A stretch of 64,000 nucleotides of DNA, from NCBI GenBank assembly GCA_965222315.1, contig OZ244951.1, positions 4,092,001-4,156,000 on the forward strand, written 5' to 3'. Origin of the DNA: JACKII01 sp965222315. Its GTDB lineage: Bacteria > Pseudomonadota > Alphaproteobacteria > Bin95. Below the pieces are notes generated by a model. It saw nothing but the letters and a program-made list of their open reading frames with translations, ran no database searches and had not been told where the DNA came from. This document shows, piece after piece, positions 7,130 to 15,755 of the stretch (the first letter of the stretch is position 1; every line of letters starts with the position of its first letter). The position numbers were made by a program, and so were the translations under genes.

Positions 7130-8353
7130 TCAGACTGCCTGCCCGCTCATGACGGGGCGGTCAACCGGCTGATCGCTGATTGGAAGGTGGATGATGCCGG
7201 CAAACACCCCCAACCCAGCCGACATCCACCAGACAGCTTCGTAGGAGCCTGTGACGTCGAACAGCATCCCGCCCAGATACACCCCCAGGAACGACCCGAC
7301 CTGATGGCTGAACAGTACAAAGCCCGACAACATCGTCATGTACTGGGTGCCGAACATCGTCGCGACCAAACCATAGGTCAGCGGCACCGTCGACAGCCAA
7401 AGCAACCCCATCGCCGCGGCGAACAGGTAGATGGTCATCTCCGAAACGGGCGCCATCAGCATGGCGGCAATGGCGATTGTCCGGCCGAAATAGAGCCAGG
7501 AGAGCAGCAACGGCTTGCGCATCTTCCCCCCCAATACGCCGGAGGCATAAGCCCCGACAATATTGACCACACCCACGATCGCCAGCGCCGCCGCACCGGT
7601 CGCGGGCGGCAGGCCCAGATCCGTGACGTAGGCCGGCAGATGCGTGCCGATGAAGGCCACATGGAAGCCGCAGACAAAGAACCCGGCGGTCAGCAGGATG
7701 TAGGAGCGGTGCTGAAATGCTTCGCGCAGCGCCTGGCCGATGGTCATATCCGCCACCGCACCCACACTGGGGCCGCCCGATGCGCCCCGCAGCGGCCACG
7801 CCAGCGGGACCATCAGGCACGCCAGCAGCGCCAGCGCGACGAAACCCATCGACCAGCCGAACGCTTCCAGGAACACCTGCCCGATGGGCAGCACCACCAG
7901 AAAGCCCGCGGACGAGCCCATGGTGACGACGCCAAAGGCCCAACTTCGCCGTTCCTCCGGCACCATCCGCCCTACCGCGCCCAGCGCGATGCCCATGCCC
8001 GCCGCCGCCTGTCCGGAGCCTGCGATAAGACCTGCCGTTATGGTGAAGGAGACAGGGTCGGTGCTGAACGCCATCATGGCCATGCCAGCCGCCGACAGCG
8101 CACCGCCGAACGCCAGCACCCTGGCCGGGCCATACTTGTCCGCGAGCCCGCCGAACACCGGCCCGAACACGCCCCACATCAGGTTCTGCACGGCAATGGC
8201 GATAGCGAAAGCGGAGCGGCCATCCCAGCCAACCGCCTCCACCATCGGCACCTGATACAGCGGGATCGCCCCCCGCACGCCCATGGAGAGCAGGGCAATC
8301 AGCGCCGCCGCGCCGACCACCATCAAAATCGGGCGGCCGTTCGTCGCCTGCAT
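7130..8353 (-). CDS. Major facilitator superfamily transporter (second paralog)
   Basis: 407 residues from ATG 8353, which has GGGAGA upstream; a GTG three codons earlier (8362) is the alternative. Twelve transmembrane segments; motif A is FGGLADKYGPARV. Shared signatures with the downstream copy include RGAIPLYQVPM versus RNTIPLYQVPM near the N-terminus and GFFVCGFHVAFIGTHLPAYV in the middle. The pair probably arose by duplication and may differ in substrate or act as an importer/exporter couple. The gene order on the minus strand is small membrane ORF, this gene, then the 5860-7071 copy. Confidence 0.85.
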   Translation of the reverse strand: MQATNGRPILMVVGAAALIALLSMGVRGAIPLYQVPMVEAVGWDGRSAFAIAIAVQNLMWGVFGPVFGGLADKYGPARVLAFGGALSAAGMAMMAFSTDPVSFTITAGLIAGSGQAAAGMGIALGAVGRMVPEERRSWAFGVVTMGSSAGFLVVLPIGQVFLEAFGWSMGFVALALLACLMVPLAWPLRGASGGPSVGAVADMTIGQALREAFQHRSYILLTAGFFVCGFHVAFIGTHLPAYVTDLGLPPATGAAALAIVGVVNIVGAYASGVLGGKMRKPLLLSWLYFGRTIAIAAMLMAPVSEMTIYLFAAAMGLLWLSTVPLTYGLVATMFGTQYMTMLSGFVLFSHQVGSFLGVYLGGMLFDVTGSYEAVWWMSAGLGVFAGIIHLPISDQPVDRPVMSGQAV

Positions 8354-8410
8354 TACCCGCACTCTCCCTGCACTCGGGCCGGCGCCGTCACCGGGCCTGC
8401 CCCAACATTT

Positions 8411-8590
8411 CTAAAACCCACAGAGAGCACGCAGCGTCTCGCCCATCCACAGCACGTCCTCCATCACGTTGCCATACAACGGCGCGGCCAACAGGCCGAG
8501 CGCCAGCAGCCCCGCGGGCAGCAGCACCTCGGGTGAGCGCAACCGCCGGAGAAACCGTTGGGTTTGCGAAGACCGGTTGGTATGAGGCAT
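8411..8590 (-). CDS. Small single-span membrane protein
   Basis: 59 residues from ATG 8590, selected because GGAG lies six bases upstream. A basic N-terminus (NRSSQTQRFLRRLRS) precedes one hydrophobic helix (PEVLLPAGLLALGLLAAPLY), then a short tail VMEDVLWMGETLRALCGF. The basic-in arrangement predicts N-in, C-out topology. No family recognised. Located just upstream of the MFS pair on the same strand, 57 bp away, so it could be co-transcribed with it. Small size makes it uncertain. Confidence 0.4.
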   Translation of the reverse strand: MPHTNRSSQTQRFLRRLRSPEVLLPAGLLALGLLAAPLYGNVMEDVLWMGETLRALCGF

Positions 8591-8676
8591 GACAGGCTCC
8601 ATCCAGGCTATCTACGGCCAAGCCGCCCGGCGATCAATCGTGCAGGCCGCCTTTCGGGCGAATGGCACCTGTGCAT

Positions 8677-9492
8677 TCAGCGCCCGGAATCGGTTTGCTG
8701 CCAGACATTGGGACGGCCCGGCTCTCCTGTCAGAACCGCGCGCGGGTCTTTACCCTCCACGTGCCCGTACTGGCCACGATAGAGACCGTAGCCGCAGAGA
8801 TCCTGCACCTTTGGCGGCAGGTTGCGCGCGATCGCTGCCGGAATGCTGAGAAAGGGGTTTTCCTGCTGACGCACCCATCCGGCACAATAGTAGCTGGAAA
8901 TCGCCCAGCGCCGCTCTTCCGTCCGGTTCTCGCCACCGCCATGCCACAACTGGCTGTCGAACAAGATGATACTCCCCGCTGGCGCCTCTGCCGCGACGCT
9001 GTCATAGGTTTCGCCATATTTGGGCGGCTTTGGGTTCTTGTGACTGCCCGGAACGATCCGGGTTGCGCCATTCTCCGCCGTAAAGTCCGTCAGCACCCAG
9101 AACGCATTCAGCATCAGGCAGGGATGCGGGCGGCGCAGGCTGATCAATTGAGAGTCCGAATGCAGCGGCTGCGCCTCCTGCCCAGGCGCCAGCGTGATCG
9201 CAGAGAGGGAGGAAAGCAGCAGCCCTTCTCCCAGAACCTGCTCCGCTATCGAGTAGACCGGCTCGGCCACGGGCACCTGTTCGAACGGCGCGCCATAGCG
9301 CAACAGGTTATAGATCCGGACGGTCTTATGTCCCTCGAACGCCGTCCGGCCGAAGCCATGGCGATGCGTGCGCTCCACCTGCTCCAACGCCTTGATCAGG
9401 TCGCGGCGGAGCGAAGGCGGTACGGCGTCGGGTACGATAGCGAAGCCCTGCTCCGCTATCGCCTCGACCGCGGGCGCTGTGCGGGTATCCAT
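8677..9492 (-). CDS. Phytanoyl-CoA dioxygenase (PhyH) family protein
   Basis: 271 residues. A double-stranded beta-helix Fe(II)/2-oxoglutarate oxygenase: the iron triad is H111 and D113 in QPLHSDSQ plus H184 in SQLWHGGGENR, with R190 placed to hold 2-oxoglutarate. NGATRIVPGSH is the classic PhyH segment. Such enzymes hydroxylate acyl-CoA or small-molecule substrates; the substrate here is unknown. The ATG at 9492 is preferred to the GTG one codon earlier. It lies 23 bp after an SDR gene on the same strand, probably co-transcribed. Confidence 0.85.
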   Translation of the reverse strand: MDTRTAPAVEAIAEQGFAIVPDAVPPSLRRDLIKALEQVERTHRHGFGRTAFEGHKTVRIYNLLRYGAPFEQVPVAEPVYSIAEQVLGEGLLLSSLSAITLAPGQEAQPLHSDSQLISLRRPHPCLMLNAFWVLTDFTAENGATRIVPGSHKNPKPPKYGETYDSVAAEAPAGSIILFDSQLWHGGGENRTEERRWAISSYYCAGWVRQQENPFLSIPAAIARNLPPKVQDLCGYGLYRGQYGHVEGKDPRAVLTGEPGRPNVWQQTDSGR

Positions 9493-9515
9493 CACAATGC
9501 CAGTCTCTAACGGGC

Positions 9516-10235
9516 TCAGACGACCCCGGCTCCGCCTACCGTGAGACCGCCACAGATGAAAAGAACCTGGCCAGTGACGAAACTGGAGCGCTCGTCCAGA
9601 AAGAAGCTGACACCGTTGGCAATGTCTTCTGGCTGGCCGAAACGGCCGACCGGCACTTTGCTGGCGTAGGCGGCGTAGGTCTCAGCGGTGTGTGCTGCTT
9701 TCAGCATGTCGGTTTCGATCGGACCAGGGCCGATGGCGTTGACCGTGATGCCGTGCGGGGCCAACTCGCTCGCCCAGGTGCGGGTCAGGCCGACGACGGC
9801 GGCCTTGCTCGCGGAATAGACCGTCAGATTGGTGAAGCCGAGCGCCGCCCGGCTCGCGATGTTGACGACACGCCCGAAGCCCTGCGCCTTCATCGCCGGG
9901 GTTACGGCGCGCATCACCTGGATGTAGGAGCGGACATTGACCGCCATGACGCGCTCATAGTCCTCGTCGGTAACATCCTCCACCTTGCCGGTCGCCACGA
10001 TGCCTGCACAATTGACGACCCGGTTGATGCGCCGCCCGTCGCCCATCGCCCAGGCCATCGCCTGCGCCGTGTCCGTCGAACTGGAAAGATCGGTCTTGCG
10101 AAACTCGCCGAGGCCCGGGTCTTCGGGGTCCATGATGTCGAGCATCAGGATGTTCTGCCCCTCCGCCTTCAGGCGGGCAGCGATGGCGCGACCAATATTG
10201 CGCGACGCACCGGTGACGAGGGTATAGTCGGTCAT
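9516..10235 (-). CDS. Short-chain dehydrogenase/reductase
   Basis: 239 residues from ATG 10235, which has agaggaaa upstream (a longer frame to 10298 lacks one). Classical SDR: the cofactor motif is TGASRNIG (8-15), then NCAG (75-78), and the catalytic Ser128, Tyr140 and Lys144 are in NIASRAALG and VYSASK. It oxidises or reduces an alcohol/ketone with NAD(P). The motif TGASRNIG and the C-terminal ITVNAIGPGPIETDM are FabG-like. It precedes the PhyH oxygenase, suggesting hydroxylation followed by oxidation. Confidence 0.88.
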   Translation of the reverse strand: MTDYTLVTGASRNIGRAIAARLKAEGQNILMLDIMDPEDPGLGEFRKTDLSSSTDTAQAMAWAMGDGRRINRVVNCAGIVATGKVEDVTDEDYERVMAVNVRSYIQVMRAVTPAMKAQGFGRVVNIASRAALGFTNLTVYSASKAAVVGLTRTWASELAPHGITVNAIGPGPIETDMLKAAHTAETYAAYASKVPVGRFGQPEDIANGVSFFLDERSSFVTGQVLFICGGLTVGGAGVV

Positions 10236-10332
10236 TTGCGGGATTTCCTCTGGCTTGGTTCTTGGTTGCCCAAAGCTTAGCGCCGCCGGGTCAATCAACG
10301 CCAGAGCGGATATCCAGAGCCGAACGCGGCCA

Positions 10333-10800
10333 TCAAAGCAACTTAATCATCGCCGCGATCAACGCCGCCTGCCCCAGGAACAACGGCACGATCCACTTCA
10401 GCAAATCAGCCTTTTGTTGAACGATATCATGCTTCAGTTCAGCCTTCATGCTCGCCATCTCGGAGCGTACGGTCAAGGACTCCTGCGCCATTTCGGATCG
10501 GACGGCGGCCAATCCTTGCGCCATTTCGGACCGGACGGCGGCAAATCCCTGCGCCATATCCGAGCGGACAGCAGCGAATTCCTGCTCCATATCTGACCGG
10601 AGCGTAGAAAATTCGTTCGATAGTTCTTGCTTGGCCGCCGCAAGGTCCACACCTAACGCCTGCACGTCCCCCTTTGTCGCCACCGCGTCGCGGAGGGCAT
10701 TGTCCAGCGCATGGGCCTGCGCCTCCGCCTGCTGCTCCGAGAAGCCGCCAGCGCGCAGCGTATGCGTATAGGCCAGTTTGTCGAACGTAATCGATGCCAT
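10333..10800 (-). CDS. DUF1640-like coiled-coil protein with C-terminal membrane anchor
   Basis: 155 residues from ATG 10800 (a GTG start two codons earlier is possible). The N-terminal TFDKLAYTHTLRAGGFSEQQ resembles DUF1640/CCDC90-type proteins related to mitochondrial MCU regulators. The middle has 11-residue repeats: LRSDMEQEFAA, VRSDMAQGFAA, VRSEMAQGLAA, VRSEMAQESLT, then VRSEMASMKAE, the hendecad pattern of a right-handed coiled coil. It ends in one membrane helix (WIVPLFLGQAALIAAMIKLL). Function in bacteria is unknown. The repeat region is also a 33-bp DNA tandem repeat, so the copy number may vary between strains. Confidence 0.7.
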   Translation of the reverse strand: MASITFDKLAYTHTLRAGGFSEQQAEAQAHALDNALRDAVATKGDVQALGVDLAAAKQELSNEFSTLRSDMEQEFAAVRSDMAQGFAAVRSEMAQGLAAVRSEMAQESLTVRSEMASMKAELKHDIVQQKADLLKWIVPLFLGQAALIAAMIKLL

Positions 10801-10881
10801 ATTCACAATATAACTCGCTTCTGCACTATCCCAAACCGGATAATCCGCAGAAATGGTTAACGCTGCGTGAACCGCTGGCTC

Positions 10882-11760
10882 CTATGCAGCCGCCTCAATC
10901 GCTTCGATCAACGCCAGAGTCCGGCGGGCTTTTTCCACAATCGGATAGTCCACGAAATAGCCCTCCACCTGGATGGAGGCGGAACCCGCCGCCTCTGCTT
11001 CTTCGAACGCAGCAACAATCTTGCGGGCATAGGCCACCTCGTCCGCCGTGGGCGTGAAGGCGGCGTTAGCCGCCTCAATCTGGCCAGGGTGAATGCAGAG
11101 TTTGCCCTGGAATCCCAGGCCCTGCACGGCGGCGCAGGACGCGGCAAATGCATCGGCCTCCCTCAGATGAATGAAGACGGAGTCGATGGGCGGCTCCAGC
11201 CCGGCTGCGCGGGAGACACTCACCACCTGATGCCGCATTGGGAGCAGTTCAGCCTCGCCAAGGCTCCAGGTTCGGCCGATGTCCAGCGTATAGTCGCCCG
11301 CGCCAAAGGAAAGACGCTTTACCCGCGTCCCTGCGGTCGCAATGCTCATCAGCGCCTGCTCGCCCTTGGCGGTTTCGATGATCGGCACGAGGTCTATGGC
11401 GCCTTCCGGAAGGCCCGCCTCCCGCTCCACCTGGGCCAGCAGCCAGTCGGCGGTCTGCAATTCCGCGGCGCTCTCTACCTTTGGCAGCACGATGCCGTCG
11501 AGCCACGATCCCACCACCGCCTGAATGTCGCCATAGGCAAAGGGGGTCGATAGCGCGTTCTCCCGCACATAGCCGAGCGGCCGGCGTGGCGTGGCCCTGG
11601 CCTTCAGTGCCTCCACCACCGCCGCACGGGTGGCGGGTTTCTTCGCAATGGCGACGGCATCCTCCAGATCCAGGATCACGGCGTCGGCCCCGGCATCGAA
11701 GACCTTCTCGACCTTGCGGGGGTGGTTGCCGGGAGTGAACAGCATGGTTCGGAAGGGCAT
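10882..11760 (-). CDS. HpcH/HpaI aldolase / citrate lyase beta-like (CitE family)
   Basis: 292 residues of the CitE-like CoA-ester lyase family. N-terminal RTMLFTPGNHPRKVEKVF and AVILDLEDAV (Mg-binding acidic residues), the PIIETAKGE block with the conserved Glu and FGAGDYTLDIG fit. The C-terminal GKLCIHPGQIEAANAAFTPT is diagnostic for L-malyl-CoA/(3S)-citramalyl-CoA lyase or thioesterase-type enzymes. No CitD/CitF partners are nearby, so it is a stand-alone CoA-ester lyase. Fits the surrounding organic-acid catabolism genes. Confidence 0.85.
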   Translation of the reverse strand: MPFRTMLFTPGNHPRKVEKVFDAGADAVILDLEDAVAIAKKPATRAAVVEALKARATPRRPLGYVRENALSTPFAYGDIQAVVGSWLDGIVLPKVESAAELQTADWLLAQVEREAGLPEGAIDLVPIIETAKGEQALMSIATAGTRVKRLSFGAGDYTLDIGRTWSLGEAELLPMRHQVVSVSRAAGLEPPIDSVFIHLREADAFAASCAAVQGLGFQGKLCIHPGQIEAANAAFTPTADEVAYARKIVAAFEEAEAAGSASIQVEGYFVDYPIVEKARRTLALIEAIEAAA

Positions 11761-11880
11761 GGCCGGGGCCTTTGGTGCGAAGGGAGGATCGACAGGGGCC
11801 GCATCCTACTCACCCGGAGCGTGCCGCCAAGCCTCTTGCTTGCCTCTTGTTGCAGGAGAATTATTTCCTATATTGGCAAT

Positions 11881-12144
11881 ATGACCGATATTACCACATA
11901 CCACGCCCGCCGAAGGGCACTGGAAGCCAGCTTTGACGGCCCCATCCCAAGGGACCGCCTGGTGGAGCCCCTACCGCCGCGCAAACCCGCCGATGCCTCA
12001 ACAATCATGCGCACCATCGCAGACCGCCGCCGCCGCCTGACAGCGGTTGCGGCTCGGAGTGATTCCATCCTCGCCAGCCTGAACCGCCACCTGATGTGGC
12101 TGGTAGAGAATGACCGCCGGAGTGATCAAGCCCAAACCACCTGA
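11881..12144 (+). CDS. Small hypothetical protein
   Basis: 87 residues from ATG 11881. Sequence is Arg-rich and predicted helical, with ADASTIMRTIADRRRRL as its most distinctive segment and a C-terminal ILASLNRHLMWLVENDRRSD. No domain recognised. A GCAGGAGA sequence lies about 22 bp upstream, too far for a good ribosome binding site, so the start is uncertain. Divergent from the CitE-like gene and upstream of the DUF2946/YcnI pair. Confidence 0.4.
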   Translation: MTDITTYHARRRALEASFDGPIPRDRLVEPLPPRKPADASTIMRTIADRRRRLTAVAARSDSILASLNRHLMWLVENDRRSDQAQTT

Positions 12145-12226
12145 CATCTGGCTAGCGGCAAGGACCGACCGAAAACATCCTTTCCGCCGCATTGACCATA
12201 GAGAGGGCTTACCGGACGTTTTCAGT

Positions 12227-12595
12227 ATGTTCGGCTTCCTCCGCAAACCCGGCACGGCGCACTCGGTGCTGGCACTCGTTATCCTCGCGCTCGCGCTGCT
12301 GGGTTTCGCGCGCCATCACCCCAGCGCAGTGGTTTTCAACCAGACGGCCTACCAATTGCCGGATGGAACGATTGCCGCCATTTGCTTGGGCGGAGACGCA
12401 GAACAGCAGGCAGCGCCGGACCGTTGCGATGCCTGCCGCCTGGTCGAAACAATCTTCCTGCCAGCGCAACCAGCAGCACCTGCAAGTCGGCAACAGCTCG
12501 TATGGCTCCACAAACAGCCTGACCTGCACGATGCACCGATAGTCGGCCCCACATCGATGCCGCCTCCGGCGCGGGCCCCGCCCGCTCGGGTCTGA
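12227..12595 (+). CDS. DUF2946-type protein, copper-associated
   Basis: 122 residues from ATG 12227. An N-terminal hydrophobic helix (SVLALVILALALLGFA) is followed by DGTIAAICLGG and a Cys pair in DRCDACRL, matching the DUF2946 layout (signal anchor, IC-x-G, then CxxC). These proteins co-occur with copper uptake/delivery genes. The next gene encodes a YcnI-like copper-binding protein 51 bp downstream, supporting a periplasmic copper role. Start choice is tentative because the frame is open upstream to 12110. Confidence 0.55.
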   Translation: MFGFLRKPGTAHSVLALVILALALLGFARHHPSAVVFNQTAYQLPDGTIAAICLGGDAEQQAAPDRCDACRLVETIFLPAQPAAPASRQQLVWLHKQPDLHDAPIVGPTSMPPPARAPPARV

Positions 12596-12646
12596 CCCAC
12601 CACCAAAACTCAGACCCCTAGTATTTATCCGGAAGGATTACATTCG

Positions 12647-13180
12647 ATGTCAAAACTGACAATCGGCACGGTTTTTTGTGCCGCCGCCATCGCTGTCGCC
12701 TCAAACGCCCTTGCCCACGCCACGCTCGAAACCAGGGAGGCGGCGGCCGGAACCACCTACAAGGCTGTTGTGCGCATCGGCCACGGCTGCGACGGGGAGG
12801 CGACCAATCGCGTCTCCATCTCGATCCCCGAAGGTGTCATCGCGGTCAAGCCCATGCCCAAGGCCGGCTGGACCCTGGAAACGGTCAAAGGAAATTATGC
12901 CGGAACCTACAACTACTACGGCAGAACGCTGACCGGCGGCGTCAACACCATCGTCTGGTCGGGCAAACTCTTGGACGAGCACTATGACGAGTTCGTCTTC
13001 CGCGCGTACCTGGCGAAGGACCTCGCGTCCGGCGCACCGATCTACTTTCCGACCGTGCAGGAATGCGCCAACGGCAAGGTCGACTGGGACGAGATACCGG
13101 CGGAAGGGCAGGACCCGCATGATCTGGATGGACCAGCGCCTGGCCTGATGATTACCGGCGGCGAACATCACCACCACTGA
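12647..13180 (+). CDS. YcnI-like periplasmic copper-binding protein (DUF1775)
   Basis: 177 residues with a ggaagg ribosome binding site. A signal peptide (1-23, ending SNALA) leaves His24 as the new N-terminus, followed by ATLETREAAAGTTYKAVVRI. In YcnI proteins that N-terminal His and a Trp/Glu set bind Cu(II). GWTLETVKGNYAG, ANGKVDWDEIP and FPTVQEC are the usual DUF1775 landmarks. The protein ends in GGEHHHH, an extra natural His cluster that could act as a second metal site. Paired with the upstream DUF2946 gene. Confidence 0.85.
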   Translation: MSKLTIGTVFCAAAIAVASNALAHATLETREAAAGTTYKAVVRIGHGCDGEATNRVSISIPEGVIAVKPMPKAGWTLETVKGNYAGTYNYYGRTLTGGVNTIVWSGKLLDEHYDEFVFRAYLAKDLASGAPIYFPTVQECANGKVDWDEIPAEGQDPHDLDGPAPGLMITGGEHHHH

Positions 13181-13202
13181 CGCTGAAACGCCTACCCCGC
13201 GC

Positions 13203-13613
13203 TCAGGCACTCTGGGCGCGGGCGAGCCATTCCGCCAGCACGTCACACTCGGAACGCGCCTCAGCGGGCTCCGCGGCCAGCGTGATGCGCGGCGTTTCCG
13301 TCTCGAACAGCTTTTCGATGGAAAGCCGCACCACCTGCCGGTCGTCCCGCCACAGCAGACCCGTCAGCGCATCCAAACAAGCCTTGGCAATATTGTCCGC
13401 ATCGATCCGGTCGTTCCGCCCCAGCCCCTCAATCCAGATCTGCACGGCATAAGTCCGGTAGTCAGGGCCCCGGCCCTTCAGCGAGGCGCGGAACAGCGGC
13501 GCCAAATCCCGGCGCAGGGTCCGGCTGCCCGTTGGCGTACCCGCGGCCTGCATCAGGAAGGCATCGCCGATCACCGCCGCCCGCATCCGGGCGCTGCCGG
13601 TCCAGCCGCTCAT
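13203..13613 (-). CDS. RusA-like crossover junction endodeoxyribonuclease
   Basis: 136 residues from ATG 13613 (a longer frame to 13655 overlaps the upstream gene). The RusA signature is RIDADNIAKACLDALTGLLW followed by RDDRQV: acidic residues D-x-D and the later DD that form the Holliday-junction-resolving metal site. RusA family members are usually phage-borne; here the gene is 13 bp after rumA-like and on the same strand, so it is probably in the tlyA operon and not in a prophage. Whether it resolves junctions is inference. Confidence 0.7.
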   Translation of the reverse strand: MSGWTGSARMRAAVIGDAFLMQAAGTPTGSRTLRRDLAPLFRASLKGRGPDYRTYAVQIWIEGLGRNDRIDADNIAKACLDALTGLLWRDDRQVVRLSIEKLFETETPRITLAAEPAEARSECDVLAEWLARAQSA

Positions 13614-13626
13614 CCCCAGCGCCGCC

Positions 13627-14952
13627 TTATTGCCGGCGCAGGAACAGCCCCACAACTTCCAGATGCGGGGTGTATACGAACTGATCGATCGGCGTCACAT
13701 GGGCCAGTTCGAACCCGGCCTCCGCCAGCACGGCACCGTCGCGGGCAAAGCTCGCTGGGTTACAGGAGACATAGACGATGGCCGGCACATCGCTTTCCGC
13801 CAGCAATTCCATCTGCGCAGCGGCCCCGTTGCGCGGCGGATCGAGCAGGACCACGTCTGTCTCCTTCAATTCTTCCGGACGCAGCGGCTGGCGCACCAGA
13901 TCACGCACGCGCCCAGAGATACGGCCGCCGAGGCTGCTGCGTCCCGCTGCCTGGGTCATCGCCTTCACCATGTCGGCATCGCCCTCGTACGCCGCCACCC
14001 GGAACCCGGCGGCGGCAAGCGGCAGACCGAACGCACCGCAGCCGGCATAAAGCTCCGTAATCTTCATCGTGCCCGGCGGCAGCAATGCCTGCACGGCCTG
14101 CCGCAGCGCCTGCTCGCCGTCGGCAGACGGTTGCAGGAAAGCACCCGGCGGCGGATGGGCGGCCACGTCGCCAAAGCGGACCTCCGGCGCATCGAACTCC
14201 ACCACCACCTCCGCCTCGAACCGCTCGTCCTTTTGCAGGCTGACGCGGGTAAAGCCCTCCGCCCCGGCGAAATCCACCAGCGCCATACGGTTCCGCCGGT
14301 CCAGGTTGATCTTGCCCACCAGCAGCAGATCGAGCCCGTTCTTTGCGGCCACGATCTCCACATCGCAAAGCTGCTTCGGCTTCAACATGCCGGCCAGCAA
14401 GGTGCGCAGCGGCTCCAGTTTCGATGCAATTGCCGGGTCTGCGACGGTGCAGGCTGACAGGTCGATGATCTGGTTGCTTTCCCGCCGGTTGAACCCCAGC
14501 ACCGCCGTCTCGCGCCGCCCGACCGCCGCAAAGCGCAAGCGTCGCCGCGCAGGCTCGCAAAGCACAAGGTCGCCAACAATGTCCGACGGCAGGCCGCGCC
14601 GCTCCAGCGATTCCAGCAGCAAGCCGCGCTTCCAAACGGCGTAGGCGTCCTCCGCCAGGTGTTGCACGGCGCAGCCGCCGCACTGGCCGAAGTGCGGGCA
14701 CGGCGCGTCAACCCGGTCGGCGGAACTTTCCAGGCGCTCCACAACCCGCGCAGTAAAGCCGTCGCCGCGCGGCTTGCCAATGCGCACCAGCACACGCTCG
14801 CCCGGCAGCGCATTGGGGATGAACAGCGGCCCCGCTTCCGTCTGGGCAATGCCGTCGCCGCGTCCGCCCAGGCGCTCAATCACCGCTTCCGCGGCGCGGT
14901 CGGGCCGTGCTGTCTTGTCGGAACGGGCTGTCTTAGAGGGGCCGTTGTGCAC
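13627..14952 (-). CDS. RumA/TrmA-type SAM-dependent RNA m5U methyltransferase
   Basis: 441 residues. A TRAM RNA-binding region (residues about 22-76) is followed by a [4Fe-4S] ligand set CPHFGQCGGC (C85, C91, C94). The C-terminal Rossmann domain has ELYAGCGAFGLPLA (SAM binding), VLLDPPRNGA and the nucleophile C397 in VSCNPASFARD. It methylates uridine C5 in rRNA (RumA/RlmD-like). The start overlaps the end of tlyA by 20 bp, so the two are co-translated, the order usual in alphaproteobacteria. Confidence 0.88.
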   Translation of the reverse strand: MHNGPSKTARSDKTARPDRAAEAVIERLGGRGDGIAQTEAGPLFIPNALPGERVLVRIGKPRGDGFTARVVERLESSADRVDAPCPHFGQCGGCAVQHLAEDAYAVWKRGLLLESLERRGLPSDIVGDLVLCEPARRRLRFAAVGRRETAVLGFNRRESNQIIDLSACTVADPAIASKLEPLRTLLAGMLKPKQLCDVEIVAAKNGLDLLLVGKINLDRRNRMALVDFAGAEGFTRVSLQKDERFEAEVVVEFDAPEVRFGDVAAHPPPGAFLQPSADGEQALRQAVQALLPPGTMKITELYAGCGAFGLPLAAAGFRVAAYEGDADMVKAMTQAAGRSSLGGRISGRVRDLVRQPLRPEELKETDVVLLDPPRNGAAAQMELLAESDVPAIVYVSCNPASFARDGAVLAEAGFELAHVTPIDQFVYTPHLEVVGLFLRRQ

Positions 14953-15679
14953 TCAGCAGAAACTCCACATTACCTTCAGGGCCCGTGATCGGGCTCTCGA
15001 CGATCCCTTGAACCTGCCAGCCCTGCGCTTCAACCCATTCTTTGACGCGGGCACAGACGGCGGCATGCACTTCCGGGTCACGGACGACGCCGCCCTTGCC
15101 CACATTCTCGCGCCCTGCCTCGAATTGCGGCTTGATCAGCGTCACCAACCGCCCGCCGGGCCTGGCCAGCGCCAGCGCCGCCGGCAGGACCGTCGCCAGG
15201 CCGATAAAGCTCGCGTCACAGACGACCCAGTCCACCGGTTCCGGGATATGCTCGGCCGTCAGATGCCGGGCATTCGTGCGCTCCAGCACCACGACCCGCT
15301 CATCATTACGCAGGCTCCAGGCCAACTGCCCATGCCCGACATCCACCGCATAGACCCTGGTGGCGCCATTCTCCAGCAGCACATGGGTAAAGCCGCCGGT
15401 AGATGCTCCCACGTCGATACAGACCGCCCCTTCTGGCGACAGGCCAAAATCCTCCAGCGCATGCGCCAGTTTCAGGCCGCCGCGGCTGACCCAGGGATGG
15501 TCCCGGCCCTTCACGCGCAGTTCAACATCCGCCGCAACGGACGTACCGGGCTTGTCCAGCCGACGGTCACCTGCAAAGACATTGCCCGACAGCACCAGCG
15601 CCTGCGCCCGGGTCCGGCTTTCGGCCAGGCCGCGGTCCACCAGCAACTGGTCCAGGCGTTGCTTCTTTTGCGGCGGCAT
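14933..15679 (-). CDS. tlyA: TlyA-family rRNA 2'-O-methyltransferase
   Basis: 248 residues. The N-terminal S4 RNA-binding domain (1-60: RLDQLLVDRGLAESRTRAQA) precedes an FtsJ-like domain with SRGGLKL, DVGASTGGFTHVLL (SAM site), CDASFIGL and LIKPQFEAGRE, the K-D-K-E set of 2'-O-methyltransferases. TlyA methylates 16S and 23S rRNA and has also been called hemolysin A. No dxs gene lies directly upstream as in many relatives; the upstream neighbour is a divergent RidA gene 76 bp away. Confidence 0.9.
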   Translation of the reverse strand: MPPQKKQRLDQLLVDRGLAESRTRAQALVLSGNVFAGDRRLDKPGTSVAADVELRVKGRDHPWVSRGGLKLAHALEDFGLSPEGAVCIDVGASTGGFTHVLLENGATRVYAVDVGHGQLAWSLRNDERVVVLERTNARHLTAEHIPEPVDWVVCDASFIGLATVLPAALALARPGGRLVTLIKPQFEAGRENVGKGGVVRDPEVHAAVCARVKEWVEAQGWQVQGIVESPITGPEGNVEFLLSAQRPL

Positions 15680-15755
15680 TAATATTCTCGTTTACACATT
15701 GGCATTCGCTATAAAGGCCGCAATTCTCACCCCCCATGCAAGAGGAACCTCACCC

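Noticed and set aside
12110..12226. Extended N-terminus of the DUF2946-like gene
   Set aside because: The upstream codons are polar and would bury the signal anchor; ATG 12227 is a better start.
13203..13613. Prophage remnant suggested by a RusA-like gene
   Set aside because: No integrase, terminase or structural gene nearby; it sits in the tlyA-rumA operon.
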